Assembly: GCF_003863965.1 (NCBI RefSeq)
Contig: NZ_RRCN01000001.1
Location: 4,980,304 to 5,044,303 of the forward strand
Source: Paenibacillus oralis
GTDB lineage: Bacteria > Bacillota > Bacilli > Paenibacillales > Paenibacillaceae
Length of the DNA: 64,000 nt
Reading direction: 5' to 3'
Below are positions 51,578 through 60,996 of the stretch, piece by piece. Each line of letters starts with the position of its first letter. The first letter of the stretch is position 1. Under the pieces are notes generated by a model. That model made no database searches, was not told the origin of the DNA, and saw nothing but the letters and a program-made list of their open reading frames with translations. Both the position numbers and the translations under genes were made by a program.

Positions 51578-52114
51578 ATGAATCCGAATCAGCCGGCTCC
51601 TCAGTTCGGTTCTGGGGATGTCAATTTATGGGGGAACCTGATAACGGTCATCGTTGTCCTTGGCCTCATCCTTGTTTTAATCGTTGCTTTGCTCCGTTTT
51701 ATCGGGAAAAGAAATCGCATCATGTCCCAGAGCCGGTCGATCCGCACTTTGGGAGCCGTGGGTCTGGGACCAAACAAATCGCTGCAGGTGATTGAAATCG
51801 GAGGCTCCATTTACGTCGTCGGAGTGGGAGAGGACATTTCCCTGGTCGATAAGATCTCCGGCCCGGCCGAAGTAGAGGCGCTGCGGCAGGCCTTGGCGGA
51901 GGAAGAGACGGAGTTTGCCGGATTTTCTTCCATTCTGTCCGGCGTAATCTCCCGCTTCAAAAAGGAACCGCCTCAGGAAGAAGAGCTGGAAGGGACGGCT
52001 TTTCACGAGGTGTTCCAATCACAGCTGCGGAAAATGCCAAACCGGAAACGGCAAATGGAGGATTTGTTGCAGGATCCGGAAGAACAATCTACAGATCGGT
52101 CGAGGGATTCATGA
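51578..52114 (+). CDS. fliO: flagellar biosynthetic protein FliO (FliZ)
   Basis: 178 residues. One TM helix at about 21-43 (ITVIVVLGLILVLIVALLRFI), then the cytoplasmic FliO domain (SIRTLGAVGLGPNKSLQVIEIGGSIYVVGV). Supports assembly of the FliP export pore. Unlike B. subtilis FliZ it has no cleavable signal peptide. The Shine-Dalgarno site is weak. Its stop overlaps fliP by ATGA. Confidence 0.9.
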   Translation: MNPNQPAPQFGSGDVNLWGNLITVIVVLGLILVLIVALLRFIGKRNRIMSQSRSIRTLGAVGLGPNKSLQVIEIGGSIYVVGVGEDISLVDKISGPAEVEALRQALAEEETEFAGFSSILSGVISRFKKEPPQEEELEGTAFHEVFQSQLRKMPNRKRQMEDLLQDPEEQSTDRSRDS

Positions 52115-52872
52115 AGAAAAAAGTCATACTCGTCAGCTTGCTGCTGGCTTTGTGTAGCGTGCTTGCCGTCTCCGTAGCTTCCGCAGAACCGGCGGATCCA
52201 ATTCCGAACATCGGCATTCAGATCGGTGGCACGGGAGGAGAATCGGGCACCAGTTCGTTGTCCATTATTCTGCTCATTACCGTGCTCAGCCTTGCGCCGG
52301 CCATTCTGGTGCTGATGACGAGTTTTACGCGAATCGTCGTTGTGCTAGGCTTTGTCCGCAGTTCCCTGGGGACGCAGACGATGCCTCCCAACCAGGTGCT
52401 GATCGGGCTTGCGTTGTTCCTGACCTTGTTTGTGATGAGCCCGACGCTCTCCACGGTTAATGAGGTGGCGCTGCAACCTTATATCAAAGGCGAGATTACC
52501 CAATCGGAGGCGCTGGAAAAAGCGGCGGTGCCGATGAAAAAGTTTATGTATACCCATACCCGCACCAAAGACCTTCAGCTGTTTATGGGATACACGAAAA
52601 TGGAAAAACCGAAAAGCTATGAGGATATCCCGCTTTCGGTCATGGTTCCGGCGTTCGCCATCAGCGAACTCAAAACGGCTTTCCAAATGGGCTTTATGAT
52701 TTTTATCCCTTTTCTGATCATCGATATCGTCGTTTCCAGCGTGTTGATGGCGATGGGGATGATGATGCTGCCGCCTTCCATGATTTCGCTGCCGTTTAAA
52801 ATATTGCTCTTTGTGCTTGTGGATGGTTGGTACTTAGTCGTCAAGTCGCTGCTGATGAGTTTCAACCCTTAG
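52111..52872 (+). CDS. fliP: flagellar export gate protein FliP
   Basis: 253 residues. Cleavable signal peptide (MKKKVILVSLLLALCSVLA, ending ASA) and four further TM helices. Signatures include LAPAILVLMTSFTRIVVVLGFVRSSLG and MMMLPPSMISLPFKILLFVLVDGW. Forms the helical export pore with FliQ and FliR. ATG 52111 overlaps the fliO stop. Confidence 0.97.
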   Translation: MKKKVILVSLLLALCSVLAVSVASAEPADPIPNIGIQIGGTGGESGTSSLSIILLITVLSLAPAILVLMTSFTRIVVVLGFVRSSLGTQTMPPNQVLIGLALFLTLFVMSPTLSTVNEVALQPYIKGEITQSEALEKAAVPMKKFMYTHTRTKDLQLFMGYTKMEKPKSYEDIPLSVMVPAFAISELKTAFQMGFMIFIPFLIIDIVVSSVLMAMGMMMLPPSMISLPFKILLFVLVDGWYLVVKSLLMSFNP

Positions 52873-52935
52873 AGGTTTGAACTCGAATTTAAAGGTCGGG
52901 AATCGATTTTAATTATCTGGAGAGGAAGACGGTTT

Positions 52936-53205
52936 ATGAGTTCGGAATTTATCATCGGTTTGGCCGGACAAGCCGTTTACACCGTTTTGAAAGTTAGCGC
53001 GCCGATGCTGATATTAGGGCTGGCCGTAGGTCTTTTGGTCAGTATCTTTCAGGCTACGACGCAAATTCAGGAACAGACGCTGGCCTTTGTTCCGAAAATC
53101 GTCGCCGTTTTGGTCGCGTTATTATTGTTTGGCCCCTGGATCTTAACGACGCTGGTCGACTTTACCTATGGGATCTTAAACAATCTATCTAGTTATATCG
53201 GTTAG
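52936..53205 (+). CDS. fliQ: flagellar export gate protein FliQ
   Basis: 89 residues, two TM helices. LAVGLLVSIFQATTQIQEQTLAFVPKI is diagnostic for FliQ/SpaQ proteins of type III gates. GGAGAGGAAGACGGTTT precedes the ATG. 12 bp before fliR. Confidence 0.96.
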   Translation: MSSEFIIGLAGQAVYTVLKVSAPMLILGLAVGLLVSIFQATTQIQEQTLAFVPKIVAVLVALLLFGPWILTTLVDFTYGILNNLSSYIG

Positions 53206-53217
53206 GCTGCATAGATT

Positions 53218-54006
53218 ATGGATACCTTATTGCACGGATTTTCTGTATTTTTGCTTATTTTTTGTCGAATGACAGCTTTTTTTGTAGTTTCACCGGTATT
53301 TTCATCGCGAGCGGTTCCGACATCGTTCAAAATCGGATTAGCGGGCATTCTCGCATTTCTGGTTTTATTCATCATCGGTCCGGGTCAAGCCGTTCCCGGC
53401 GATCTGGGTTACGTGCTGTATATCCTTCGCGAAGTGCTGGTAGGACTTTTGATGGGGTATGTCGCGTTTCTCATTTTTTCCGTCATTCAAATGGCCGGGT
53501 CTTTTATCGATTTGCAAGTCGGTTTCGGCATTGCGAATGTGCTTGACCCGATGACGGGGGCGACGGCACCGGTATTGGGGAACCTCAAGTACGTTGTGGC
53601 GACCCTGGTGTTCCTCAGCATGAACGGGCATCACTACTTGCTGGATGCAATCATTCGCAGCTATGGCTGGGTTCCGTTGTCCAACGATGTGTTTCAGCGG
53701 ATCTACAACGGAAATTTGACGGAATTTTTGGCTCAAACGTTCGGACAGGCTCTTCTGTTGGCGTTCCAAATGTCGGCACCGTTAGTCGTCGCCATATTTA
53801 TCACCGACGTAGCCCTCGGCTTATTGGCGCGCACGGCTCCGCAATTCAACATTTTTGCCGTCGGGATTCCGGTGAAGATTATCGTCGGGCTGTTCGTGAT
53901 GCTGTTGCTTGTACCTAGCTTCATTTATGCTTTCCAAGCTTTGTTCGAGGTGCTGTTTGATGCGCTGCATGACCTGCTCAGCTCGATCGGGCAAAGGCCG
54001 ACGTAG
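53218..54006 (+). CDS. fliR: flagellar export gate protein FliR
   Basis: 262 residues, about six hydrophobic helices. FRMTAFFVVSPVFSSRAVPTSFKIGLA-type start and ALLLAFQMSAPLVVAIFITDVALGLLAR are family features; FNIFAVGIPVKIIVGLFVMLLL follows. Completes the FliPQR pore and contacts FlhB. ATG 53218 has only a weak Shine-Dalgarno (GGTTAGGC), so coupling to fliQ is likely. Confidence 0.95.
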   Translation: MDTLLHGFSVFLLIFCRMTAFFVVSPVFSSRAVPTSFKIGLAGILAFLVLFIIGPGQAVPGDLGYVLYILREVLVGLLMGYVAFLIFSVIQMAGSFIDLQVGFGIANVLDPMTGATAPVLGNLKYVVATLVFLSMNGHHYLLDAIIRSYGWVPLSNDVFQRIYNGNLTEFLAQTFGQALLLAFQMSAPLVVAIFITDVALGLLARTAPQFNIFAVGIPVKIIVGLFVMLLLVPSFIYAFQALFEVLFDALHDLLSSIGQRPT

Positions 54007-54021
54007 GATGGGGGATTGAAG

Positions 54022-55110
54022 GTGGCGTATCGCTATTCGCTTGATTTGCAGCTTTTCGCCGGCGAGAAGACGGAAAAAGCCACGCCCAAGAAGCGGCAAG
54101 ATGCCCGCAAAAAAGGTCAAGTGGCCAAAAGCCAGGATCTGTCGGGTGCGCTCGTCCTATTATCGGGATTTTTATGCCTGTTGTTTTTTGGCGGATTTAT
54201 CAAGGAACGGCTGGTCGGATTGTTCGTGGACGTGTTTTATAATCGGCTCACGACCGAGGTGACGAAAGAGAACGTCATGACGATGCTGGGCGATTATGCG
54301 GTACAGATCTTACTGCTGCTTGCTCCGATATTGCTTGTCGTTATGGTCGTCGCGGCCGCCACCAACTTGGCGGAAGTTGGTTTTATGATCACGGGAGAGC
54401 CGCTGAAGATGAAGCTCAGCAAGCTCGACCCCATCAAAGGATTCAAGCAAATTTTCTCGATGCGCTCGCTTTTTGAATTTGTTAAAACGTTATTTAAGCT
54501 TACGGTGATCGGATATATCGTATATTCGACGATTTGGGACTTTAGGGGAAGCATTTCCGCCTTGGTGCATCTTCCCGTAGAGGATATTTTTCATTTTGCC
54601 GCCGAAATGACGACGAACCTTGGAATCAAGATTGCCGCCGCCCTGCTTGTACTGGCGGTGCTCGATTACATGTACCAAAAATACGAGCACGAAAAAAGTC
54701 TAAAAATGTCCAAACAGGACATCAAGGACGAGTACAAAAACCAGGAAGGCGATCCCCTGATCAAAGGAAAAATCCGCGAGCGGCAGCGGCGGATGGCGCT
54801 GCAGCGGATGATGCAGGAAGTGCCGAAAGCCGACGTCATTATTACGAACCCGACGCACTTCGCCGTAGCCTTAAAATACGACAACTCGAAAATGGATGCT
54901 CCCCAGGTCATCGCCAAAGGCCAGGACTACGTGGCCCTGCGGATTAAAGAAATCGCCAAGGAGCACGGCGTCATCACAATGGAAAACAAACCCCTCGCGC
55001 GGGCGCTGTTTCATAGAACGGAAATCGGCGACACGATTCCCGCCGATCTGTTTCAGGCCGTCGCCGAGGTGCTGGCTTATGTATATAGAATAAAAGGCAA
55101 AGTGAAATAA
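54022..55110 (+). CDS. flhB: flagellar export switch protein FlhB
   Basis: 362 residues. Four TM helices, then a cytoplasmic domain with the autocleavage site NPTH (276-279) in ITNPTHFAVALKYD. Cleavage allows the FliK-triggered change from hook to filament export. DLQLFAGEKTEKATPKKRQDARKKGQV is the usual N-terminus. GTG 54022 is preferred on spacing from GGGGG; TTG 54016 overlaps that site. The C-domain is paralogous to the ylqH product in this window. Confidence 0.96.
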   Translation: MAYRYSLDLQLFAGEKTEKATPKKRQDARKKGQVAKSQDLSGALVLLSGFLCLLFFGGFIKERLVGLFVDVFYNRLTTEVTKENVMTMLGDYAVQILLLLAPILLVVMVVAAATNLAEVGFMITGEPLKMKLSKLDPIKGFKQIFSMRSLFEFVKTLFKLTVIGYIVYSTIWDFRGSISALVHLPVEDIFHFAAEMTTNLGIKIAAALLVLAVLDYMYQKYEHEKSLKMSKQDIKDEYKNQEGDPLIKGKIRERQRRMALQRMMQEVPKADVIITNPTHFAVALKYDNSKMDAPQVIAKGQDYVALRIKEIAKEHGVITMENKPLARALFHRTEIGDTIPADLFQAVAEVLAYVYRIKGKVK

Positions 55111-55133
55111 GGAAGGGACGGAGGGAACTCCCC

Positions 55134-57170
55134 TTGAAAAAGTATAGAGATTTATTCATTCTTGTTGGCATTATCGGCATCGTTCTGCTCATGATCGTCC
55201 CGATCCCGACGTTGCTGCTGGATATTCTTCTGATCGTAAATATTTCTTTGGCTTTAATCATTTTGCTGGTCGCGATGAACACGCAAGAAGCATTGCAATT
55301 TTCCATCTTTCCGGCAATGCTGCTGATTACGACGTTATTCCGGCTGGCGCTGAACATATCTACCACCAAGCTGATTCTGGGACAGGCCAAAGCCGGCGAC
55401 GTTGTCGCCACGTTTGGCTCATGGATATCGCAGGGACAACCCGTGGTCGGTTTTGTCGTCTTCCTGATTCTGGTGGTTGTGCAGTTTATCGTCATTACCA
55501 AAGGTTCGGAGCGCGTGGCTGAAGTTGCGGCCCGCTTCACCTTGGACGCGATGCCGGGGAAACAGATGAGCATCGACGCCGATTTGAACGCCGGGCTGAT
55601 CAATGAGCAGCAGGCGAAGGAGCGGCGCTCCAAAATCGAACGGGAAGCCGACTTCTACGGGGCGATGGACGGTGCGAGTAAATTCGTGAAAGGCGACGCG
55701 ATCGCCAGCATCGTCATCCTCCTGATCAACTTGATCGGCGGTTTTATCATCGGGATGACGATCCATGGCATGCCCTTTAACGAAGCGCTTTCGACCTATT
55801 CCATCTTGACGATCGGGGACGGCTTGGTCAGCCAGATTCCGGCGCTGCTGATCTCCACGGCGGCCGGTCTGATCGTGACCCGGGCTTCTTCCGAAGGCAA
55901 CCTGGCCGAAGATATTACCGGGCAGTTATTTCATTATCCGAAGCTGCTTTATATCGTTGCCGGGACGATCGCCATGCTTGGCTTGTTTACGCCGATCGGC
56001 ATTTGGACTACGCTCCCGTTTGCGGGGTTGATGATTTTTGCGGCTATGCGGATGCAAAAAAATATGAACCGCAGGCAAATTGAGCAAGAGCAGCAAGAGG
56101 AAGAACAGCAGATCGAGGAAGTTCGCAGCCCCGAGAGCGTCATCAACCTGCTGCAGGTCGATCCGATCGAATTCGAGTTCGGTTACGGACTTATTCCATT
56201 GGCCGATACAAGTCAAGGCGGGGATTTGCTGGACCGGATTATCATGATCCGGCGCCAGTGCGCGCTTGAAATGGGACTTGTCGTTCCGGTCATTCGCATT
56301 CGCGACAATATTCAACTAAAACCTAACGAATATGTCATAAAAATAAAAGGAAATGTCGTAGGTGATGGTGAATTATTACTTAATCACTATTTGGCAATGA
56401 GTCCGGGGATGGATGACGAATCGATAACAGGTATTGAGACCCGGGAGCCCGCCTTCGGACTTCCGGCCCTGTGGATCGATGAAGCGGCCAAGGACCGGGC
56501 CGAATTGTCCGGGTACACGGTCGTGGATCCTCCTTCCGTCGTAGCCACGCATTTGACGGAGCTGATTAAAAAGCATGCGCACGAACTGCTCGGACGGCAG
56601 GAAACAAAGGCGCTGGTCGACAACCTCAAGGAACATTACGCGGTTCTTGTCGACGAGCTGATCCCGTCGATCCTAACGATCGGGGATGTGCAGAAAGTGC
56701 TGGCCAAGCTGCTCCGCGAAAAAATTTCCATTCGCGACATGGTCACGATTTTCGAGACGCTGGCGGATTACGGTACTTACACCAAGGATCCCGATGTTTT
56801 GACCGAATATGTCAGACAGGCGCTGTCGCGCCAGATTACGCAGCAGTTCACCCGGCCGGGTGAGACGATGCGGGTCATTACGGTAGGGCCGTCGCTGGAG
56901 AAAAAAATCGCGGAAAGCGTCCAGCAAACGGAACAGGGCAGCTACTTGACGATGGATCCTCAATCGACGCAAACCGTGTTCCAGAAGCTTACGGAACAGA
57001 TCAACCGGCTTGTGCAGATGGGGCAGCAGCCGATCTTGTTGACCTCCCCGACCATTCGTATGTATTTGCGGCAAATCATTGAGCGCAGCATGCAAGATAT
57101 CCCGGTATTGTCCTACAGCGAACTTGAACCTAATGTTGAAATCCAAAGTGTCGGGGTGGTGAATTTATGA
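55134..57170 (+). CDS. flhA: flagellar export gate protein FlhA
   Basis: 678 residues. Eight TM helices in the first 330 residues with the FHIPEP-type signature region (RFTLDAMPGKQMSIDADLNAG) and a large cytoplasmic ring domain that docks chaperone-substrate complexes. A Gln/Glu-rich linker (QIEQEQQEEEQQIEE) joins them. TTG 55134 follows GACGGAGGGAACTCCCC. The stop overlaps flhF by ATGA. Confidence 0.97.
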   Translation: MKKYRDLFILVGIIGIVLLMIVPIPTLLLDILLIVNISLALIILLVAMNTQEALQFSIFPAMLLITTLFRLALNISTTKLILGQAKAGDVVATFGSWISQGQPVVGFVVFLILVVVQFIVITKGSERVAEVAARFTLDAMPGKQMSIDADLNAGLINEQQAKERRSKIEREADFYGAMDGASKFVKGDAIASIVILLINLIGGFIIGMTIHGMPFNEALSTYSILTIGDGLVSQIPALLISTAAGLIVTRASSEGNLAEDITGQLFHYPKLLYIVAGTIAMLGLFTPIGIWTTLPFAGLMIFAAMRMQKNMNRRQIEQEQQEEEQQIEEVRSPESVINLLQVDPIEFEFGYGLIPLADTSQGGDLLDRIIMIRRQCALEMGLVVPVIRIRDNIQLKPNEYVIKIKGNVVGDGELLLNHYLAMSPGMDDESITGIETREPAFGLPALWIDEAAKDRAELSGYTVVDPPSVVATHLTELIKKHAHELLGRQETKALVDNLKEHYAVLVDELIPSILTIGDVQKVLAKLLREKISIRDMVTIFETLADYGTYTKDPDVLTEYVRQALSRQITQQFTRPGETMRVITVGPSLEKKIAESVQQTEQGSYLTMDPQSTQTVFQKLTEQINRLVQMGQQPILLTSPTIRMYLRQIIERSMQDIPVLSYSELEPNVEIQSVGVVNL

Positions 57171-58579
57171 GAGTGAAGCGCTATATCGTCGACGCGATGC
57201 CTGACGCGATGCTGAAGATCAGGAGCGAGCTAGGGGTGGATGCCGTTATTTTGAGCACCAAAGAGATGAAGGTCGGAGGCATCTTTGGATTGTTCGGAAA
57301 GAAAAAGATCGAGGTCATCGCCGCGACGGAGGGGAATGAAACCTCCTCCACCAAGGCCAAAACGGCTAGGCCAACCCCAGTGGCGCCTGCTCCGGTGGCA
57401 AGGCGGGCCGTCCCCGAGGCGTATCGTAAAAATTCGCAGCTCGGTTCGCCGGCGGCGAGCCCGTCTTCGTCAACCGCGGCAAACGCGGCGCTCGCGGCGA
57501 TCGCGCTGCAAGAGCGGGAGGAACCGCCGGCCGGCGGGAACGCGCTTCCTTTGACCCCCGAGCGGGCGCCATTCTCCCCTCCGGCGCCTGCCGTCGATGC
57601 TGCATCTGCTGCGGACAAGCCGATTCACCGCGAAGAGCCTGCGCGGCTAAGCCCCGGTTTGGAACGCTCAAGCCCGGTTGCCGCTCCAGCTGCGGATTCC
57701 AGGGAGGAACAGCTGCTTGAAGACATCCGGCAGATGAAGATGTGGCTAAGCCAGCTCGCCAAAAACCAGGAAGGCGGACGCGAGCTGCCGCAGGTCTTGC
57801 AGTCGATTCAGAATCAGCTGTTCGGCCAGGAGGTGTCGGCCGATCTTTGCGATTCCTGGATCGAGGAAGTGTATCAGGAGTGGGTGGAATCCGAAAAATC
57901 GCTCAGCGATGAACAGCTTGCCGCCCAGTTCCGCAGTAAAGCCGGCGCGTTTTTGGAGGGGCGGATCGGCTCAGGGATCGAAGAGGGGACGCGCATCGTC
58001 TATATTGCGGGTCCGACGGGCGTCGGCAAAACGACGACGATCGCCAAGCTGGCGGCCGATCAGATTTTCCGGGCCCGCAAAAAGGTCGGATTCATCACGG
58101 CGGATACGTATCGGATATCGGCGGTCGAGCAGCTTCGCACTTACGCCGCGATCTTAAACGTACCGCTTGAAGTCGTCCAATCGCCGGGAGATGTGCAGCG
58201 GGCGATGCAGCGGCTTGGAGATTGCGATTTGATTTTGATGGATACGGCCGGACGGAACTATTTGAACGAGATTTTTGTGGCGGAGCTGCACAGTTTGCTT
58301 GCCCCTTCGGATGTCAGCGAAATGTATCTGGTGCTCAGCTTGACGTCCAAAACGCAAGACATGAAAAAAATAACCGAGCATTTCAGCAAATACGGCCTGG
58401 ATAAAGTGATTTTCACCAAGCTGGACGAAACGGAAAGCGTTGGGCCGATTTATAATTTGCTGAATGATTATCCGCTAAAGGTTTCTTACATTACAAACGG
58501 CCAGAACGTTCCGGATGATCTGCTGCAAGCGGATCGGGAGCTGCTGGTCGACATCCTTTTGGGGGAACGTAAGCTATGA
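57167..58579 (+). CDS. flhF: flagellar SRP-type GTPase FlhF
   Basis: 470 residues. N-terminal RYIVDAMPDAMLKIRSELGVDAVILSTKEM, an Ala/Pro-rich linker (about 55-185), then the NG domain: G1 [17 protein letters not shown]3 DTAGRNY, G4 TKLDE. FlhF helps place and start flagellar assembly, paired with FlhG. It begins in an ATGA overlap with flhA and ends in one with flhG. Linker is longer than in B. subtilis (366 residues total there). Confidence 0.95.
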   Translation: MRVKRYIVDAMPDAMLKIRSELGVDAVILSTKEMKVGGIFGLFGKKKIEVIAATEGNETSSTKAKTARPTPVAPAPVARRAVPEAYRKNSQLGSPAASPSSSTAANAALAAIALQEREEPPAGGNALPLTPERAPFSPPAPAVDAASAADKPIHREEPARLSPGLERSSPVAAPAADSREEQLLEDIRQMKMWLSQLAKNQEGGRELPQVLQSIQNQLFGQEVSADLCDSWIEEVYQEWVESEKSLSDEQLAAQFRSKAGAFLEGRIGSGIEEGTRIVYIAGPTGVGKTTTIAKLAADQIFRARKKVGFITADTYRISAVEQLRTYAAILNVPLEVVQSPGDVQRAMQRLGDCDLILMDTAGRNYLNEIFVAELHSLLAPSDVSEMYLVLSLTSKTQDMKKITEHFSKYGLDKVIFTKLDETESVGPIYNLLNDYPLKVSYITNGQNVPDDLLQADRELLVDILLGERKL

Positions 58580-59463
58580 ATGATCAGGCCCAGTCACTCA
58601 GACAACTGGTTTCGTCGCGGGATGATTCTGCGGAATCGGTCCCCAGAAAAGGTTCAGCCCGGATCATCACCGTCAGCAGCGGCAAGGGCGGGGTCGGCAA
58701 ATCGAATTTTACGCTCAATTTTGCCTTGGCCCTAAAGTCTTTTGGACGCAAAGTGCTGCTGTTTGACGCCGATATCGGCATGGCCAATATCGACGTGTTG
58801 ATGGGCGTGAGACCAAGGTACAGCTTGTACCATCTGCTAAAAGGCGAAAAAAACATCTCGGAAATTATTGAACTGGGAACTCATTCATTGCCGTTTATTG
58901 CCGGCGGATCCGGTTTGGCGGATCTGTTTGCGTTATCCGAGGAGGATTTGAACTATTTCACCTCGCAAATCGAATCCGTCTCGGAGGAGATGGACTACAT
59001 CATTTTTGATACCGGTGCGGGATTGTCCAAAGAAACGTTGAAATTTATCACCGCCGCCGACGAATGCCTGGTGGTGACGACGCCCGAACCGACGTCGATC
59101 ACGGATGCCTACGCCTTGATCAAAGTCGTGCACGGTTTGGACGAGCATGTGCCGTTCCGGTTGGTGATCAACCGGGTTACCGGCGAGCGGGAGGCCCGCC
59201 AGGTTGCCGATAAAATATCGCTGGTAGCCCACCGTTTTTTGGGGATGGACATCCCTACTCTTGGTTATTTGAGCGATGATGCGCGCGTTGTACAGGCGGT
59301 CAAGAAGCAGGTGCCTTTTACCGTCGCTTTTCCCGGCTCAGAGGCGGCGCGCGATATCGAGCGTTTGGCTATCGCTTATATGAATGTTCCACAAATCAAG
59401 CCAAGGGATACTATGTCAGGAATCAAGGGATTCATGCAAAAGTGGTTGAAGCTAGCAAAATGA
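58576..59463 (+). CDS. flhG: flagellar number regulator FlhG (YlxH), MinD-like ATPase
   Basis: 295 residues. Deviant Walker A SGKGGVGKSNFTLNFA, then LLFDADIGMANIDVLMG and DYIIFDTGAGLS. Regulates FlhF GTPase and C-ring assembly. The N-terminal DQAQSLRQLVSSRDD motif resembles the FlhF-activating DQAxxLR helix. Its C-terminus has an amphipathic GFMQKWLKLAK tail that may bind membrane. ATGA overlap with flhF. Confidence 0.95.
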   Translation: MNDQAQSLRQLVSSRDDSAESVPRKGSARIITVSSGKGGVGKSNFTLNFALALKSFGRKVLLFDADIGMANIDVLMGVRPRYSLYHLLKGEKNISEIIELGTHSLPFIAGGSGLADLFALSEEDLNYFTSQIESVSEEMDYIIFDTGAGLSKETLKFITAADECLVVTTPEPTSITDAYALIKVVHGLDEHVPFRLVINRVTGEREARQVADKISLVAHRFLGMDIPTLGYLSDDARVVQAVKKQVPFTVAFPGSEAARDIERLAIAYMNVPQIKPRDTMSGIKGFMQKWLKLAK

Positions 59464-59488
59464 TTCTGGAACAGGGGTGGAACAATCG

Positions 59489-60967
59489 ATGTCTTATCGA
59501 GTATTGGTGGTAGACGATTCGGCGTTTATGCGAAAAATCGTGTCCGACCTTATCGAGCAGGATCCGGATTTCAAAGTGGAGGCTACGGCGAAAAACGGCC
59601 GGGAAGCGATCGAGCAAATCGCGGGGCTGAAGCCCGACCTTGTAACGATGGATGTCGAGATGCCGGAGATGAACGGGCTGGACGCGCTTAAAGTCATTAT
59701 GAAGGAGCATCCGCTCCCGGTCATTATGCTGTCGGGAATCAATGAGCAGGGCATGCGGGAGACCATCATGGCGCTGGAGCTCGGGGCTTTCGACTTTATC
59801 CGCAAGCCGTCGGCCTCCACCAGCTCGCATGACATCGCTCAGGTCGGACGCGAGCTGCGTGAGCAGATACGGGGCGCCATGCTGGCTGCGGAGCGGAAGG
59901 CGGCCCGCGAGGCGGCGCTGCGCTCCGCAATGGCGCCGCCTGCGGACGGCAGCGCGGGTGCGGGCGGCAAGGCGGCTGCGCCGAGCCGGAAAAAGCTGGC
60001 GCGGCCAGCGGCGCCCCCTTCGGCCAGCGGCGCCGCGTCTCCGCCCGCGCCCGGGGCTGTGGGCAGCGGCGGCGAGGACGCGCGCCTGCCCCGGCAGCAG
60101 CCCGGGCAGGCCGCGGCGCAGCCCCCGGCCGCGCCGGCTGCCGGCCGGGGCGAAGCGGACCGGCGCCCGCCGCAGGCGCAAGGCAGCGCGCGCCCTGCGG
60201 GCGGGCCGCCGCGCCGGGAGCCGCTGGCTCCGCCTGCAGCGGCAGCGCGCGCGGCCTCCGCGCGGCAGGGCGCGCCTGCGGCGACGCCAAAGCCGCCGCT
60301 GGAGCCGGCTCAGGCGGAGGCCGCCGCGGCCCGGGAAGCGGCCGGCGGCGCAGCCGCGCGTTCCCGCCCGCGGAGCGCCGCCCCAAGGGGCTTTACCGAT
60401 TTGGTCGCGATCGGCACGTCGACGGGCGGCCCCAAAGCGCTGAAGGCCGTGCTGGAGAAAATTCCGGCGGATTTTCCGGCCCCGATCGTCATCGTGCAGC
60501 ATATGCCGCCGAATTTCACCAAATCGCTGGCCCAACGCCTCAATAGCTTGAGCGGACTGAATGTGGTCGAAGCGGAAGAAGGAATGGAGCTGCTCAGCGG
60601 TACGGCCTATATTGCTCCGGGAGGTTTCCATTTAAACGTGGTGCCTGGTCCGGCGGAAGGCTACAGATTGCATCTGTCGCAGGAAGAGCCCTGCAACGGA
60701 CACAGGCCGTCGGTGGATGTCTTGTATAAGTCGCTGCTCCCGCTGGAATCGCTAAAGCGGCATATCGTGCTCCTGACGGGGATGGGCAGCGACGGGGCGA
60801 AAGCCATGAAGCGGCTGTATGACGCTGGCGTGACCTCCACCATTGCCGAGAGCGAAGAGACCTGCGTCGTGTTCGGCATGCCGCGCTCGGCAATCGAACT
60901 GAAATGCGTCAGCCATGTTTTGCCGCTGCAAGAAATCGGCCCCAAGCTTGTACAAGTTGTGAAATAA
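59489..60967 (+). CDS. cheB: chemotaxis methylesterase/deamidase CheB with extended linker
   Basis: 492 residues, much longer than the usual 350-360. Receiver domain (1-125) with phospho-acceptor D55 in LVTMDVEMPEMNG. Residues about 135-298 are an Ala/Pro/Arg/Gly-rich low-complexity linker encoded by very GC-rich DNA. The methylesterase domain (302-492) has S311 in GTSTGG, H338 in QHMPP and D435 in GMGSDGAKAM. ATG 59489 follows AGGGGTGG at 9 nt; GTG 59477 is less likely. Acts on chemoreceptors with CheA/CheY signalling. Confidence 0.95.
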   Translation: MSYRVLVVDDSAFMRKIVSDLIEQDPDFKVEATAKNGREAIEQIAGLKPDLVTMDVEMPEMNGLDALKVIMKEHPLPVIMLSGINEQGMRETIMALELGAFDFIRKPSASTSSHDIAQVGRELREQIRGAMLAAERKAAREAALRSAMAPPADGSAGAGGKAAAPSRKKLARPAAPPSASGAASPPAPGAVGSGGEDARLPRQQPGQAAAQPPAAPAAGRGEADRRPPQAQGSARPAGGPPRREPLAPPAAAARAASARQGAPAATPKPPLEPAQAEAAAAREAAGGAAARSRPRSAAPRGFTDLVAIGTSTGGPKALKAVLEKIPADFPAPIVIVQHMPPNFTKSLAQRLNSLSGLNVVEAEEGMELLSGTAYIAPGGFHLNVVPGPAEGYRLHLSQEEPCNGHRPSVDVLYKSLLPLESLKRHIVLLTGMGSDGAKAMKRLYDAGVTSTIAESEETCVVFGMPRSAIELKCVSHVLPLQEIGPKLVQVVK

Positions 60968-60996
60968 ACGGAATCTCTTGGAGGAGGTGCCTCACC

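Noticed and set aside
59432-60631. 399-codon minus-strand frame over cheB
   Set aside because: Same cause: GC-rich linker DNA. The plus-strand CheB motifs are unambiguous.
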